Shown in pieces: positions 50,735 to 58,672 of a DNA stretch of 64,000 nucleotides (positions are counted from its first letter, which is position 1; each line of letters starts with the position of its first letter). The stretch lies in the NCBI RefSeq assembly GCF_019967995.1, contig NZ_CP065377.1, forward strand, positions 2,046,001-2,110,000, written 5' to 3'. Origin of the DNA: Faecalibacterium prausnitzii (GTDB lineage Bacteria; Bacillota; Clostridia; Oscillospirales; Ruminococcaceae). Both the position numbers and the translations under genes were made by a program. The notes beneath the pieces are model-generated. The model was not told the origin of the DNA. It made no database searches and saw nothing but the letters and a program-made list of their open reading frames with translations.

Positions 50735-52288
50735 ATGAGCTTTAGAGGAATCAACACGACGGTCATCCAGATCCGCCGCCAGGTGTTCACCGAGGTGGCC
50801 CGGATGGCTTATGCCAACGTCAAGGGCGAGCAGGCCAACCACCTGATGCGCAAGATCCCTTACACCATCATCCCCGGTGAGGAGGGCAAGCTGCGCAAGG
50901 ACATCTTCCTGGAGCGCGCCATCGTTGAGGAGCGCGTCCGCCTGGCCATGGGCCTGCCCACCCGCCGCATGGACGAGCACAACAGCGTCGTTTCCGGTCT
51001 GGAAGATGCTTCCATCGCCGATAAGTATTACGATCCCCCGCTGGTGAACGTCATCAAGTTCGCCTGCAACCGCTGCCCCGAAAAGCTGGTCAAGGTCTCC
51101 GACCTGTGCCAGGGCTGTCTGGCACACCCCTGCATGGAGGTCTGCCCCAAGAAGGCCATCACCTGGGAGAGCGGCCGTTCCATCATCGATCAGGACAAGT
51201 GCATCAAGTGCGGCCGCTGCGTCGGCGTCTGCCCCTACAACGCCATCGTCAAGACCGAGCGTCCCTGCGCTGCGGCCTGCGGCATGGGTGCCATCCACTC
51301 CGACGAGCTGGGCCGTGCTGAGATCGACTACAGCAAGTGCGTTTCCTGCGGCCAGTGCCTGGTCAACTGCCCGTTCGGTGCCATTGCCGACAAGGGCCAG
51401 ATCTATCAGCTGATCCAGGGCTTCAACCGCGGCGACCGCATCTACGCTCTGGTGGCTCCCGCCTTCATCAACCAGTTCCCCAGCCTGGCCTCCACCGGCA
51501 AGCTCAAGGCGGCCCTGAAGGCCATCGGCTTCTACGACGTGGTCGAAGTTGCCATTGGTGCCGACCTGTGCACCGTGGACGAGGCCCACGACTTCCTCAA
51601 AGAAGTGCCTGCCGAGTTGAACTTCATGGCGACCTCCTGCTGCCCGGCCTGGAGCATGATGGCTAAGACTGCCTTCCCCGATCTGGCCAAGAACATCTCC
51701 ATGACCATGACCCCCATGGTCTTCACCGCCCGTATGATGAAGCAGAAGGACCCCACCGCCCGCATGTGCTTCATCGGACCCTGCGCCGCCAAGAAGCTGG
51801 AGGCTTCCCGCCGCACCGTCCGCAGCGATGTGGACTTCGTGCTGACCTTTGAGGAGCTGGCCGGCATCATCGAGGCCAAGGACATCGACACCAGCCTGCT
51901 GGAGGTCGATGAGAACGAAGCAGCCCTCTGCTCCGCTTCTTCCGCTGGCCGCGGCTTTGCACAGTCCGGCGGCGTGGCCAAGGCCGTTGCCGACAAGATC
52001 AAGGAGTGGAACCCCGACATGGAGGTCAAGATCGCATCTGCACAGGGCCTGGCCGAGTGCAAGAAGCTGCTGATGATGGCCAAGGCCGGCAAGTACAACG
52101 GCTACCTGCTCGAAGGCATGGGCTGCCCCGGCGGCTGCATCGGCGGCGCCGGCACCATTGCCGACCCGGCCCGTACTGCCATCCAGCTGAACAAGTACGT
52201 CAAGGAAGCGCCCTTCACGGACCCGGAGCAGAGCCCCTACATGGACGAGATCCATGTCCTGAAGGACGACCCCAACTTTGAGATTTAA
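50735..52288 (+). CDS. monomeric [FeFe] hydrogenase-like protein (group B type)
   Basis: Probably evolves or takes up H2 with an H-cluster in the cytoplasm. The 517-residue protein has N-terminal Cys motifs for several iron-sulfur clusters, including CIKCGRCVGVCP (156-167) and CVSCGQCLVNCP (202-213). The three H-cluster motifs follow: T300-S-C-C-P-A-W306, G348-P-C-A-A-K-K-L-E356, and E460-G-M-G-C-P-G-G-C468-I-G-G. The predicted ligands C303, C350, C464 and C468 are all present. The altered second and third motifs fit group B rather than the classical group A enzymes. The ATG at 50735 has AGGAG 8 nt before it. HydEFG maturases are not in the window. Confidence 0.85.
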   Translation: MSFRGINTTVIQIRRQVFTEVARMAYANVKGEQANHLMRKIPYTIIPGEEGKLRKDIFLERAIVEERVRLAMGLPTRRMDEHNSVVSGLEDASIADKYYDPPLVNVIKFACNRCPEKLVKVSDLCQGCLAHPCMEVCPKKAITWESGRSIIDQDKCIKCGRCVGVCPYNAIVKTERPCAAACGMGAIHSDELGRAEIDYSKCVSCGQCLVNCPFGAIADKGQIYQLIQGFNRGDRIYALVAPAFINQFPSLASTGKLKAALKAIGFYDVVEVAIGADLCTVDEAHDFLKEVPAELNFMATSCCPAWSMMAKTAFPDLAKNISMTMTPMVFTARMMKQKDPTARMCFIGPCAAKKLEASRRTVRSDVDFVLTFEELAGIIEAKDIDTSLLEVDENEAALCSASSAGRGFAQSGGVAKAVADKIKEWNPDMEVKIASAQGLAECKKLLMMAKAGKYNGYLLEGMGCPGGCIGGAGTIADPARTAIQLNKYVKEAPFTDPEQSPYMDEIHVLKDDPNFEI

Positions 52289-52294
52289 GCATTG

Positions 52295-52377
52295 AACCTC
52301 TCCGTCATCGCTGCGCGATGCCAAAGGCTCTCCGATCAGGCGGGCTGTCGAGCGCATGCGAGACGGAGAAGTCGTGC
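52295..52377. repeat. MITE-like repeat, copy 12 (short)
   Basis: Inverted ends AACCTCTCCGTC and GAGACGGAGAAGT enclose ATCGCTGCGCGAT and a degenerate GGCTCTCCGATCAGGCGGGC stem. It starts seven bases after the hydrogenase stop codon. Confidence 0.75.
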
Positions 52378-52384
52378 AGAGCAG

Positions 52385-52416
52385 CCGCTTATCGTGACCG
52401 ATAGGCGGTTGTTTTG
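52385..52416 (+). terminator. hydrogenase terminator
   Basis: Stem CCGCTTATCG/CGATAGGCGG with a 4-nt loop, then TTGTTTTG. Confidence 0.7.
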
Positions 52417-52422
52417 TTTGGG

Positions 52423-52451
52423 TTGACATTTTGCTTCGTCTATGATATTTT
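52423..52451 (+). promoter_or_regulatory. promoter of the secreted protein gene
   Basis: TTGACA (52423-52428), 17 bp, TATTTT (52446-52451), about 80 bp before the start codon. Confidence 0.6.
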
Positions 52452-52530
52452 AGCGGTGACAAACCGGTGAAAAAATTTTTTGTACCGGTCCATGGGCCGC
52501 CTCTGCGGCGAAAGAAAGGCGATTTGTAGT

Positions 52531-53007
52531 ATGACGACATTCCTGAAACGTTCCGGCGCAGCGCTGCTCTCGCTGGTGCTGCTGTGTGTGCTGGCCATGG
52601 GTGCCGGTGCTGCGTCCAGCCAGACGGTGGGCGTCAAATTCTGGAAGGAACGATCCGATAAGGAATCCATGGCGAACAGCGGCATCGACGCCGACCGCAC
52701 CGCCACCCTCACCCGGCAGGCCAACGGCACCTATACCCTGACCCTGCCGCTCAAGCAGGTCTCCAAGATGGGCGTCACCGGTTCTCTCTCCGGCCTGACC
52801 ATCGGCGATGTGACCTATGACGGCACCCTGACCGGCGACTTTGAAAAGAGTACCGCCTCCCTCACCATCAAGAACCTGCCCGCCTCGGTGCTGACCGGCA
52901 GCGATGTGAACAAGTCCATCACCGTGACCTGCAACATCCAGATGGATATGGCCCTCCTCGGCGAGATCAACACCACCGCCCGGATGTGCATCTGGAACAA
53001 AAAGTGA
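52531..53007 (+). CDS. secreted protein of unknown function
   Basis: A 158-residue protein with a clear signal peptide (KRSGAALLSLVLLCVLAMGAGAASS, cited in part: basic start, hydrophobic core, Ala-rich cleavage site). The mature part of about 130 residues is rich in Thr, Gly and Val, with alternating polar and hydrophobic residues, suggesting a beta sandwich. I do not recognise the family. AAAGG lies 11 nt before the ATG. It is monocistronic with its own promoter and a very strong terminator. Confidence 0.8.
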   Translation: MTTFLKRSGAALLSLVLLCVLAMGAGAASSQTVGVKFWKERSDKESMANSGIDADRTATLTRQANGTYTLTLPLKQVSKMGVTGSLSGLTIGDVTYDGTLTGDFEKSTASLTIKNLPASVLTGSDVNKSITVTCNIQMDMALLGEINTTARMCIWNKK

Positions 53008-53022
53008 CCGTCTGCCCGACCC

Positions 53023-53066
53023 AAAAGGTGCTGCCGCACATCGAACCGTGCGGCAGCACCTTTTTG
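53023..53066. terminator. strong terminator
   Basis: A 17-bp perfect stem AAAAGGTGCTGCCGCAC/GTGCGGCAGCACCTTTT with an 8-nt loop and T-run. It ends the secreted protein gene and can also act on the convergent small gene. Confidence 0.9.
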
Positions 53067-53072
53067 TTGTTG

Positions 53073-53285
53073 TTACAGGTCCATCTTCCGTTCCACGAAA
53101 CCGCTGACCATCTCATCCAGCTGAGTCACGGCGTGTTCTGCGCCTTTGGCCAGCTTGCGGGCGGTCCGCTTGACCTGACGCGGGTTCTGATTCATGGCCA
53201 CGACGCTGGCGGCTCCCAGCGCCGCGCCTGCCGCCATGCCCAGCAGCAGGCCGCTGCCTGCGCTCTGTCTGTGTTCATTTCTCAT
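53073..53285 (-). CDS. small protein with glycine-zipper membrane segment
   Basis: A 70-residue protein. Residues 10-31 (GSGLLLGMAAGAALGAASVVAM) form a Gly/Ala-rich membrane helix, and the rest is a basic amphipathic helix (RQVKRTARKLAKGAEHAV) with an acidic end. This is the layout of YtxH-like envelope proteins. The ATG at 53285 follows AAAGGAG by 8 nt; longer upstream frames are not supported. Function unknown. Confidence 0.72.
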   Translation of the reverse strand: MRNEHRQSAGSGLLLGMAAGAALGAASVVAMNQNPRQVKRTARKLAKGAEHAVTQLDEMVSGFVERKMDL

Positions 53286-53383
53286 AAAAATTTCTCCTTT
53301 CGTTCCCTGCATTTTTGGCCGCCGAGGGTAGTATTTCCGCCAAAAGAACACACTATACGCTTTTTTTGTCCCGCAAAATGTGG

Positions 53384-53420
53384 TATACTGTATCATACGC
53401 TGATACACCGGGTTTGATAC
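53384..53420 (+). promoter_or_regulatory. pdxK promoter with inverted repeat
   Basis: Extended -10 TGGTATACT (TATACT at 53384-53389) is followed at once by GTATCA-tacgc-TGATAC (53390-53406), with a further TGATAC at 53415-53420. The inverted repeat covers the expected transcription start and could be an operator. No good -35 box is visible. Confidence 0.45.
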
Positions 53421-53454
53421 AGGCCCGCTCGATGGCGCGAAGGAGGCCACATTT

Positions 53455-54288
53455 TTGTTGAAACCAACTGAACCAAAAAAAGTTCTCTGCATCCACGACC
53501 TGTCCGGCGTGGGGCGCTGCAGCCTGGCGGTGATCCTGCCGGTGCTGTCGGTCATGGGCGTACAGCCGGTGGCGCTGCCCACCGTGGTGCTCTCCACCCA
53601 CACCGGGGGCTTCGGCACCCCGGCCCGGATGGACGGTGCCGCCTACGGCATGGCTGCGCTGGAGCATTACCACGACCTGGGGCTGGACTTTGCGTGCATC
53701 TACACCGGCTACCTCGGCGGCGAGGAGCAGATCGCACTGGCCGAAAAGGCCTTTGACCTCTGGCCTGCGGCCCGCAAGATTGTGGACCCTGTGATGGGCG
53801 ACAACGGCCATGCCTATTCCACCGTGACCCCGGCCTTCATCGACCGGATGCGGGAGCTGGCCCGCCGGGCTGACCTCATCCTGCCCAACGCCACCGAGGC
53901 TGCGCTGCTGCTGCAAAAGGATGCCGCAGCCGGGCCGCTGGACGACACCGCGGCCCAGGCGCTGGCCGATGAACTGGATGCACTGGCCCCCAATGCCGTC
54001 GTCACCGGGCTGCCCATGGGCAAATACATCGGCTGTGCCGGTTCCGGCCAGGACCGCTTTGTCATCCGGAAGCTGCACATCGACCGCAGTTTCCCCGGCA
54101 CGGGCGACCTGTACGGAGCCGTTCTCATCGGCTCGCTCATCCAGGGCAACGCCCTGAGCGCTGCCGCCGACAACGCCGCTGAGTTCGTCTCGCTGGCCAT
54201 CCAGAAGACCCCCGCCGACCAGGACACCCGCTTCGGCGTCTGGTTCGAGCCGCTGCTGCCCCGGCTCTGCCCGCAGCGCGAGTTCTGA
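53455..54288 (+). CDS. pdxK: pyridoxamine/pyridoxal kinase
   Basis: Phosphorylates B6 vitamers with ATP for salvage of pyridoxal phosphate. The 277-residue ribokinase-fold protein has HDLSGVGRCSLAV near the start, STHTGGFGTP near residue 43 and VDPVMGDNG near 105. The anion-hole motif GTGDLYGA near 220 carries the catalytic Asp. Two TTG codons are possible starts; AGGAGG lies 9 nt before the first (53455). It forms a tight group with trmL and degV (12 and 8 bp gaps). Confidence 0.9.
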   Translation: MLKPTEPKKVLCIHDLSGVGRCSLAVILPVLSVMGVQPVALPTVVLSTHTGGFGTPARMDGAAYGMAALEHYHDLGLDFACIYTGYLGGEEQIALAEKAFDLWPAARKIVDPVMGDNGHAYSTVTPAFIDRMRELARRADLILPNATEAALLLQKDAAAGPLDDTAAQALADELDALAPNAVVTGLPMGKYIGCAGSGQDRFVIRKLHIDRSFPGTGDLYGAVLIGSLIQGNALSAAADNAAEFVSLAIQKTPADQDTRFGVWFEPLLPRLCPQREF

Positions 54289-54300
54289 GGAGGCCGGACG

Positions 54301-54807
54301 ATGAACGAAAAACCGACCCTGAACATCGTGCTGGTGGAGCCGCGCATCCCGCAGAACACGGGCAACGTGGCCCGTACCTGCGCCTGCACCGCCTGCCGCC
54401 TGCATCTGGTTGGCCCCATGGGCTTTGCCATTGACGACAAAAAGCTCAAGCATGCCGGGCTGGATTACTGGCACTATCTGGACATCACCTATTACGACGG
54501 GCTGGAAGATTTCTTCGCCAAAAACAGCGGCCCGTTCTACTACTTCACCACCAAAGCGCCCCAGCGCTACACCGACGTCGCCTACCCGGACGGGGCCTAC
54601 CTCGTCTTCGGGCGGGAGGATGCCGGACTGCCGGAGGCCCTGCTGGCCGCCAATCAGGACCACTGCATCCGGATGCCCATGCGGGACACCTGCCGCAGCC
54701 TGAACCTGTCCAACAGCGTCGCCGTGGGCGTTTACGAGGTCCTGCGCCAGTGGGATTTCCCGGAGCTGCTGGACCACGGCCACTTACGAGATTATGAATG
54801 GAAATGA
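54301..54807 (+). CDS. trmL: tRNA (cytidine/uridine-34 2'-O) methyltransferase
   Basis: Methylates the ribose of the wobble base in tRNA-Leu species. The 168-residue SPOUT protein starts with NIVLVEPRIPQNTGNVARTC. The knotted SAM-binding end follows: LVFGREDAGLPE near residue 103, and SLNLSNSVAVGVYE near 140. Length fits TrmL. It is between pdxK and degV in one transcript. Confidence 0.94.
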   Translation: MNEKPTLNIVLVEPRIPQNTGNVARTCACTACRLHLVGPMGFAIDDKKLKHAGLDYWHYLDITYYDGLEDFFAKNSGPFYYFTTKAPQRYTDVAYPDGAYLVFGREDAGLPEALLAANQDHCIRMPMRDTCRSLNLSNSVAVGVYEVLRQWDFPELLDHGHLRDYEWK

Positions 54808-54815
54808 GGGACATT

Positions 54816-55688
54816 ATGAGCAAGATCGCGATCCTGACCGATTCCTCCTGCGACATCCCGCAGGAGCTGGCCGAGAAATACGGCATTGACATTATGGGCT
54901 TCCACATCCTGCTGGATGATGTGGACTACGTGGAGCGGGAGAGCTGCACCAACGCAGAGTTTTACGAGAAAATGCGCGCGGCAAAGGGCATCCCTTCCAC
55001 CGCCGCCATCACCCCGCTGCAGTTTTGCGAAAAATACTGCCAGTACGTGGACGAAGGCTATACGGACGTCATCCATGTGCCCATCAACCGCTCCGGCTCC
55101 TCCACCTACAACAACGCCGTCATGGCGCAGGGGATGCTGCGCGAAGAGCGCCCGGAGCACCACCTGAAGATCCACCTGCTGGACCCTCACACCTATTCCA
55201 TGCCCTTCGGCTGGTATGTGTGCGAGATGGCCCGCAAGCTGAAGAACGGCGCGGAGATCAGCCACGTCATCCACGAGTTTGAGGCGCAGATGGACAAGAT
55301 CGAGATCGTCCTCGGCCCCTTCAGCCTCAAGCAGATGAAGAAGAGCGGCCGCATCTCCGCCGCTGCCGCCGTCATGGGTGAGCTGATGGGCATCCGCCCC
55401 ATCATCACCCTCATCGACGGCAAGACCAAGGTGGAGGCCAAGGTGCGCGGCGACGACAAGGTCGTGCCCGCCATGGTCGAGCTGGCCAAAAAGCGCAGCG
55501 AGGGCGTGGAGGACTTCGATTATATGATCGGTCACACCAACATCCCCCAGAAGGACGACCTCATCCGGGCCTGCCGCAAAGCCTTCGGCAAAGACCCGCT
55601 CATCGTCTTCTCGCTGGGCGGCGTCGTCTCCGCCAACACCGGCCCCGACACCATCGCGCTGGTCTACGTTGGCCACCCCAGAGGCTGA
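54816..55688 (+). CDS. DegV family fatty-acid-binding protein
   Basis: A 290-residue DegV protein, probably a FakB-type subunit that presents fatty acids to the FakA kinase. It begins SKIAILTDSSCDIPQELAEKYGI. The conserved fatty-acid-binding region has VPINRSGSSTYNNAV, and RPIITLIDGK and a C-terminal SLGGVVSANTGP follow. The ATG at 54816 is preceded by GAGGG. It ends the pdxK-trmL-degV transcript. FakA is not encoded here. Confidence 0.9.
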   Translation: MSKIAILTDSSCDIPQELAEKYGIDIMGFHILLDDVDYVERESCTNAEFYEKMRAAKGIPSTAAITPLQFCEKYCQYVDEGYTDVIHVPINRSGSSTYNNAVMAQGMLREERPEHHLKIHLLDPHTYSMPFGWYVCEMARKLKNGAEISHVIHEFEAQMDKIEIVLGPFSLKQMKKSGRISAAAAVMGELMGIRPIITLIDGKTKVEAKVRGDDKVVPAMVELAKKRSEGVEDFDYMIGHTNIPQKDDLIRACRKAFGKDPLIVFSLGGVVSANTGPDTIALVYVGHPRG

Positions 55689-55697
55689 TGTTCCCCC

Positions 55698-55729
55698 GAA
55701 GCTGCCGCATCCCGGCAGCTTCTTTTTTG
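55698..55729 (+). terminator. pdxK-trmL-degV terminator
   Basis: Perfect stem GAAGCTGCCG/CGGCAGCTTC with a 5-nt loop, then TTTTTT, 10 bp after the degV stop. Confidence 0.92.
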
Positions 55730-55779
55730 CAGTTCCGGAAGAAAGGTGCAGGCTTGCCGCTGATTTTCCGCATTTTCCG

Positions 55780-55808
55780 TTGCAATCCGTCCCAATTTAT
55801 GCTATACT
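55780..55808 (+). promoter_or_regulatory. queT promoter
   Basis: TTGCAA (55780-55785), 17 bp, TATACT (55803-55808) with TGC in front. Transcription would start near 55815, giving room for the whole riboswitch. Confidence 0.8.
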
Positions 55809-55850
55809 GCATTTCGTTGTGCGTCCCTGCGCACGGCATCCTTAAAGAGC

Positions 55851-55950
55851 AACTTAGGATTTTAGGCTCCCCGGCATAACCTCGAAACCATGCTGGGCCA
55901 AACCACCGGGGCTGGCGGTCCCCGGATGGTCAAAATTCCATCCGCCGGAG
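55851..55950 (+). promoter_or_regulatory. class III preQ1 riboswitch
   Basis: The leader follows, block by block, the preQ1-III consensus known from Faecalibacterium prausnitzii: CTTAGGATTTTAGGCTCCCC, the CCCGGC/GCTGGG stem with CTCGAAACC, GGCCAAACC, CCGGGGCTGGCGGTCCCCGG, and the closing GGTCAAAATTCCATCCGCCGGAG. The final GGAG is the ribosome binding site of queT, so ligand binding would hide it and switch off translation. The downstream gene is a preQ1 transporter, which agrees. Confidence 0.92.
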
Positions 55951-55959
55951 TATTGTATT

Positions 55960-56487
55960 ATGAATCAGAATTCGTCTGTCCGCAAGCTGGCCCGCTGCGC
56001 TGTGGTCGCAGCCATTTACGTGGTGCTCTGCATGGCATTGCAGCCGTTCTCCTACGGCGCAGTGCAGGTGCGCGTGGCCGAGGCTCTCTGCCTGCTGCCC
56101 GTGTTCGGCCCGGAGTACATCGCCGGTGTCGTGCTGGGCTGCTTCCTGGCCAACCTGCTGGGTTCCACCATCGTGGACGTCATCTTCGGCACATTGGCCA
56201 CCCTGCTGGCCTGCCTTGTTACCTACAAGCTGCGGGATCTCCGCTTCAAGGGTCTGGCTCTGGCAGCTTCGCTGCCGCCGGTGCTCTTCAACGCCGTCAT
56301 CATTGGCATTGAGATTGCCGTCCTCTTCCCCGACCCGTCTTCTTCGGCCCCGCTGTGGCTGGCCTGCATCACCAACGGCATCTCCGTCGGCATCGGCGAG
56401 CTCATCAGCTGCACCGTGCTGGGCGTCCTGCTGGTCAAGATCATCGAGACCAACGCCGCCCTGCGCAAGGTCTTCGTCTCCGAATAA
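55960..56487 (+). CDS. queT: queuosine precursor transporter QueT
   Basis: Imports preQ1 or a related deazapurine, acting as the substrate-binding S component of an ECF transporter. The 175-residue protein has about five to six membrane segments. QueT-type features are QPFSYGAVQVRVAEALCLLP and GCFLANLLGS near residue 60. It is controlled by the class III preQ1 riboswitch directly upstream, which shares its ribosome binding site. ECF ATPase genes are elsewhere. Confidence 0.94.
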   Translation: MNQNSSVRKLARCAVVAAIYVVLCMALQPFSYGAVQVRVAEALCLLPVFGPEYIAGVVLGCFLANLLGSTIVDVIFGTLATLLACLVTYKLRDLRFKGLALAASLPPVLFNAVIIGIEIAVLFPDPSSSAPLWLACITNGISVGIGELISCTVLGVLLVKIIETNAALRKVFVSE

Positions 56488-56571
56488 GCGAAAAAAGCAT
56501 CCGCCTGCTGATCGAGCAGCAGGCCCGGCATTGCTTCGAAAAAGGCTTCGTTTTGTTGCTCGGCCTTTACC

Positions 56572-56621
56572 AAAAAGAACCTCATGTCTCCACCGGATGG
56601 TGTTGGCATGGGGTTCTTTTT
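56572..56621 (+). terminator. queT terminator
   Basis: Stem AAAAAGAACCtCATG/CATGgGGTTCTTTTT with a 20-nt loop, about 85 bp after the queT stop. Confidence 0.8.
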
Positions 56622-56702
56622 GTATTGGGGGTGTTTTTTTAATTGAAAGTATGCTATACTCAGTTCAACAAATCGGAATTTATATATAAAAGGAGAATAT
56701 TG

Positions 56703-57305
56703 ATGAAACTGTTTTTATGTTCGCACTTTTCAAGTGTAGGAAGTCTGATAAAGGAAGAAATTGAAAATAAAAAAGTCGCATTTATTCCAACAGCTTCGCT
56801 GCGTGAAGGCTACACCGGTTATGTCGGCTCGGCTCGAAAATTATTCAAAAAGTTGGGAGCAATCGTAACTGAAATTGATATTTCAACGGAGGCTTATTCA
56901 ACGATACAGTCTGTTTTTGAAGATGCGGATGTGATATATTTTACCGGCGGAAATTCTTTTTTCCTTATAGACCAGCTCCGTAAAACGGGAACGGATGAGC
57001 TGTTGAAGAAAGAATTGGCAAAGGGAAAACTGATGATTGGTGAATCGGCAGGTGCGATTATATGCGCTCCAAGCATCCAATATATCGAGCAAATGGATGA
57101 AAAGCCGGAGGACTACTCACAAGAAGATGATGCAGGGCTTGATTTGATTGATTTCTATGTTCTTCCGCATTATCTTACAGCACCATTTAAGAAAGTTACC
57201 GAGAAAATAATGACTGAGTTTTCGGATTTGAATCTATGCCCAATTAACAACCGTCAGGGAATTGTAATTGATGGTGAAGGTTCAAAGGTTATTTGCAAAG
57301 ACTAA
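56703..57305 (+). CDS. pepE: peptidase E (S51 family)
   Basis: A 200-residue serine dipeptidase of the S51 family that hydrolyses Asp-Xaa dipeptides. The YFTGGNSFFLIDQL segment near residue 80 and the nucleophile elbow GESAGAII near residue 115 are clear, and VLPHYL near 160 likely holds a catalytic His. The ATG at 56703 has GGAG 7 nt before it. The gene is far more AT-rich than its neighbours and uses A/T-ending codons freely, so it was probably acquired recently by horizontal transfer. It has its own terminator and an extended -10 box (TGCTATACT) about 50 bp upstream. Confidence 0.88.
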   Translation: MKLFLCSHFSSVGSLIKEEIENKKVAFIPTASLREGYTGYVGSARKLFKKLGAIVTEIDISTEAYSTIQSVFEDADVIYFTGGNSFFLIDQLRKTGTDELLKKELAKGKLMIGESAGAIICAPSIQYIEQMDEKPEDYSQEDDAGLDLIDFYVLPHYLTAPFKKVTEKIMTEFSDLNLCPINNRQGIVIDGEGSKVICKD

Positions 57306-57369
57306 TTTGAAAATTCCAGTTTGCCGCACTCGCTCACAAAAAGAATTTAGCGCAACATGCTCCAATAAG

Positions 57370-57422
57370 AAAACCAGAGTTGTTTGGCAGGTCTGCCTTG
57401 CAACTCTGGTTTTCGTTTTTTT
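57370..57422 (+). terminator. peptidase E terminator
   Basis: Stem AAAACCAGAGTTG/CAACTCTGGTTTT with an 18-nt loop, then CGTTTTTTT. Confidence 0.9.
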
Positions 57423-57435
57423 GTGAGATAATGAG

Positions 57436-58653
57436 TTACTTGTGCTCGCTCAGCCAGCGCAGAGCGAACCAGCTGTAGGCCGCGCTGCCCTCATAGAGGA
57501 TGCTGTCATCGAACTTGACCTTCGGGTGATGCTGGCCGTAGGCGTAGCCCTCCTTGGCGTTGCCCGCCGACAGGAACATGCTGACGGTGGGCACCTCGTG
57601 GCTGACGAAGGCGAAGTCCTCGCTGCCGCCGCCCGGCTTGCCGCCCGTGAGCTTGGACATATCCATTGCGCCCTGGCCCACAAGCTCGGTCATATAGGTC
57701 ATTGCATTCCCGGCGAGGGCGTGGTCCACCACCATGCAGGGGCAGTAGTCGCTGAAGCCGACCTCGGCGGTGCAGCGGTAGGCCGCCGCCACGCCCTGTG
57801 CGATCTCTGTCATCCGCTTGTGGATCAGCTCACCGACCTTGTTTTCGGAGTCGATGGTGCGGATGGTGCCCCACATCTCCGCCGTGTCGGGGATGACGTT
57901 GGAGGCGGCACCTGCCTGGAAGCGGCCGGTCGTAAAGACGCCGAAGCTGTGCGGGTCCATCTCCCGGCTGTTGATTTCCTGCAGCGCGATGTGGATGTGC
58001 GCCGCCGCCGTGACGGGGTCGATGCAGGCTTCGGGCATGGAGCCGTGGCCGCCCTTGCCATGGACGGTGATGTGGTACTGCTCGCAGCTGGCCATCGTGA
58101 TGCCGCCGCCCGGCACCAGCACCATGCCGGAGGGCAGAGGCATACCAGCCAACACATGGAACATGACCGCCGCATCCACCTTCGGGTTTTCCAGCAGGCC
58201 GTTGGCGATCATATCCGGGGAGCCCTGAAAGATCTCCTCCGCCGGCTGGAACTCCAGCTTGACGGTGCCTTCCAGCTCCTCTTCGTGGGCTTTGAGCAGC
58301 TTGGCCGCACCCAGCATCATGGCCGTGTGCATGTCGTGGCCGCAGCCGTGCATCCGGCCGGGCACCTCAGAGGCAAAGTCCACACCGGACTCCTCCTGAA
58401 TGGGCAGAGCGTCCATGTCGCCGCGCAGCAGAATGGTCTTGCCCGGCTTTTTGCCGCCCGCCAGCACAAGGATGCCCGCCTTGCCGCAGTCCTGCGGGGT
58501 GTACCCCATCTCGGTGAGTGCCTGCTTGACCAGCGCTCTGGTCTGGGGCAGGTCGAAGCCTACCTCCGGGTGCCGGTGCAGGGTGCGCCGCCAGTTTTGC
58601 AGCTGGGGTTCCAGCACGGCGGCTTCTGCCATCAGTTCCTTCGGGTCCATCAT
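57436..58653 (-). CDS. M20 family amidohydrolase
   Basis: A 405-residue zinc-dependent amidohydrolase of the M20D group (hippurate/IAA-amino acid hydrolase-like). It has LHRHPEVGFDLPQT near residue 27 and the metal-binding LRGDMDALPI near 76. The MHGCGHDMHTAMML motif with a ligand Cys/His set is near 103, and PAEEIFQGS follows. C-terminal SEDFAF and QHHPKV complete the active site. Two ATG codons are stacked at the start; GGAG lies 10 nt before the first. It follows hicB by 19 bp, so it may be read from the hicAB promoter. The natural substrate is not known. Confidence 0.9.
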   Translation of the reverse strand: MMDPKELMAEAAVLEPQLQNWRRTLHRHPEVGFDLPQTRALVKQALTEMGYTPQDCGKAGILVLAGGKKPGKTILLRGDMDALPIQEESGVDFASEVPGRMHGCGHDMHTAMMLGAAKLLKAHEEELEGTVKLEFQPAEEIFQGSPDMIANGLLENPKVDAAVMFHVLAGMPLPSGMVLVPGGGITMASCEQYHITVHGKGGHGSMPEACIDPVTAAAHIHIALQEINSREMDPHSFGVFTTGRFQAGAASNVIPDTAEMWGTIRTIDSENKVGELIHKRMTEIAQGVAAAYRCTAEVGFSDYCPCMVVDHALAGNAMTYMTELVGQGAMDMSKLTGGKPGGGSEDFAFVSHEVPTVSMFLSAGNAKEGYAYGQHHPKVKFDDSILYEGSAAYSWFALRWLSEHK

Positions 58654-58672
58654 TTCAAATCAGCTCCCTTTT

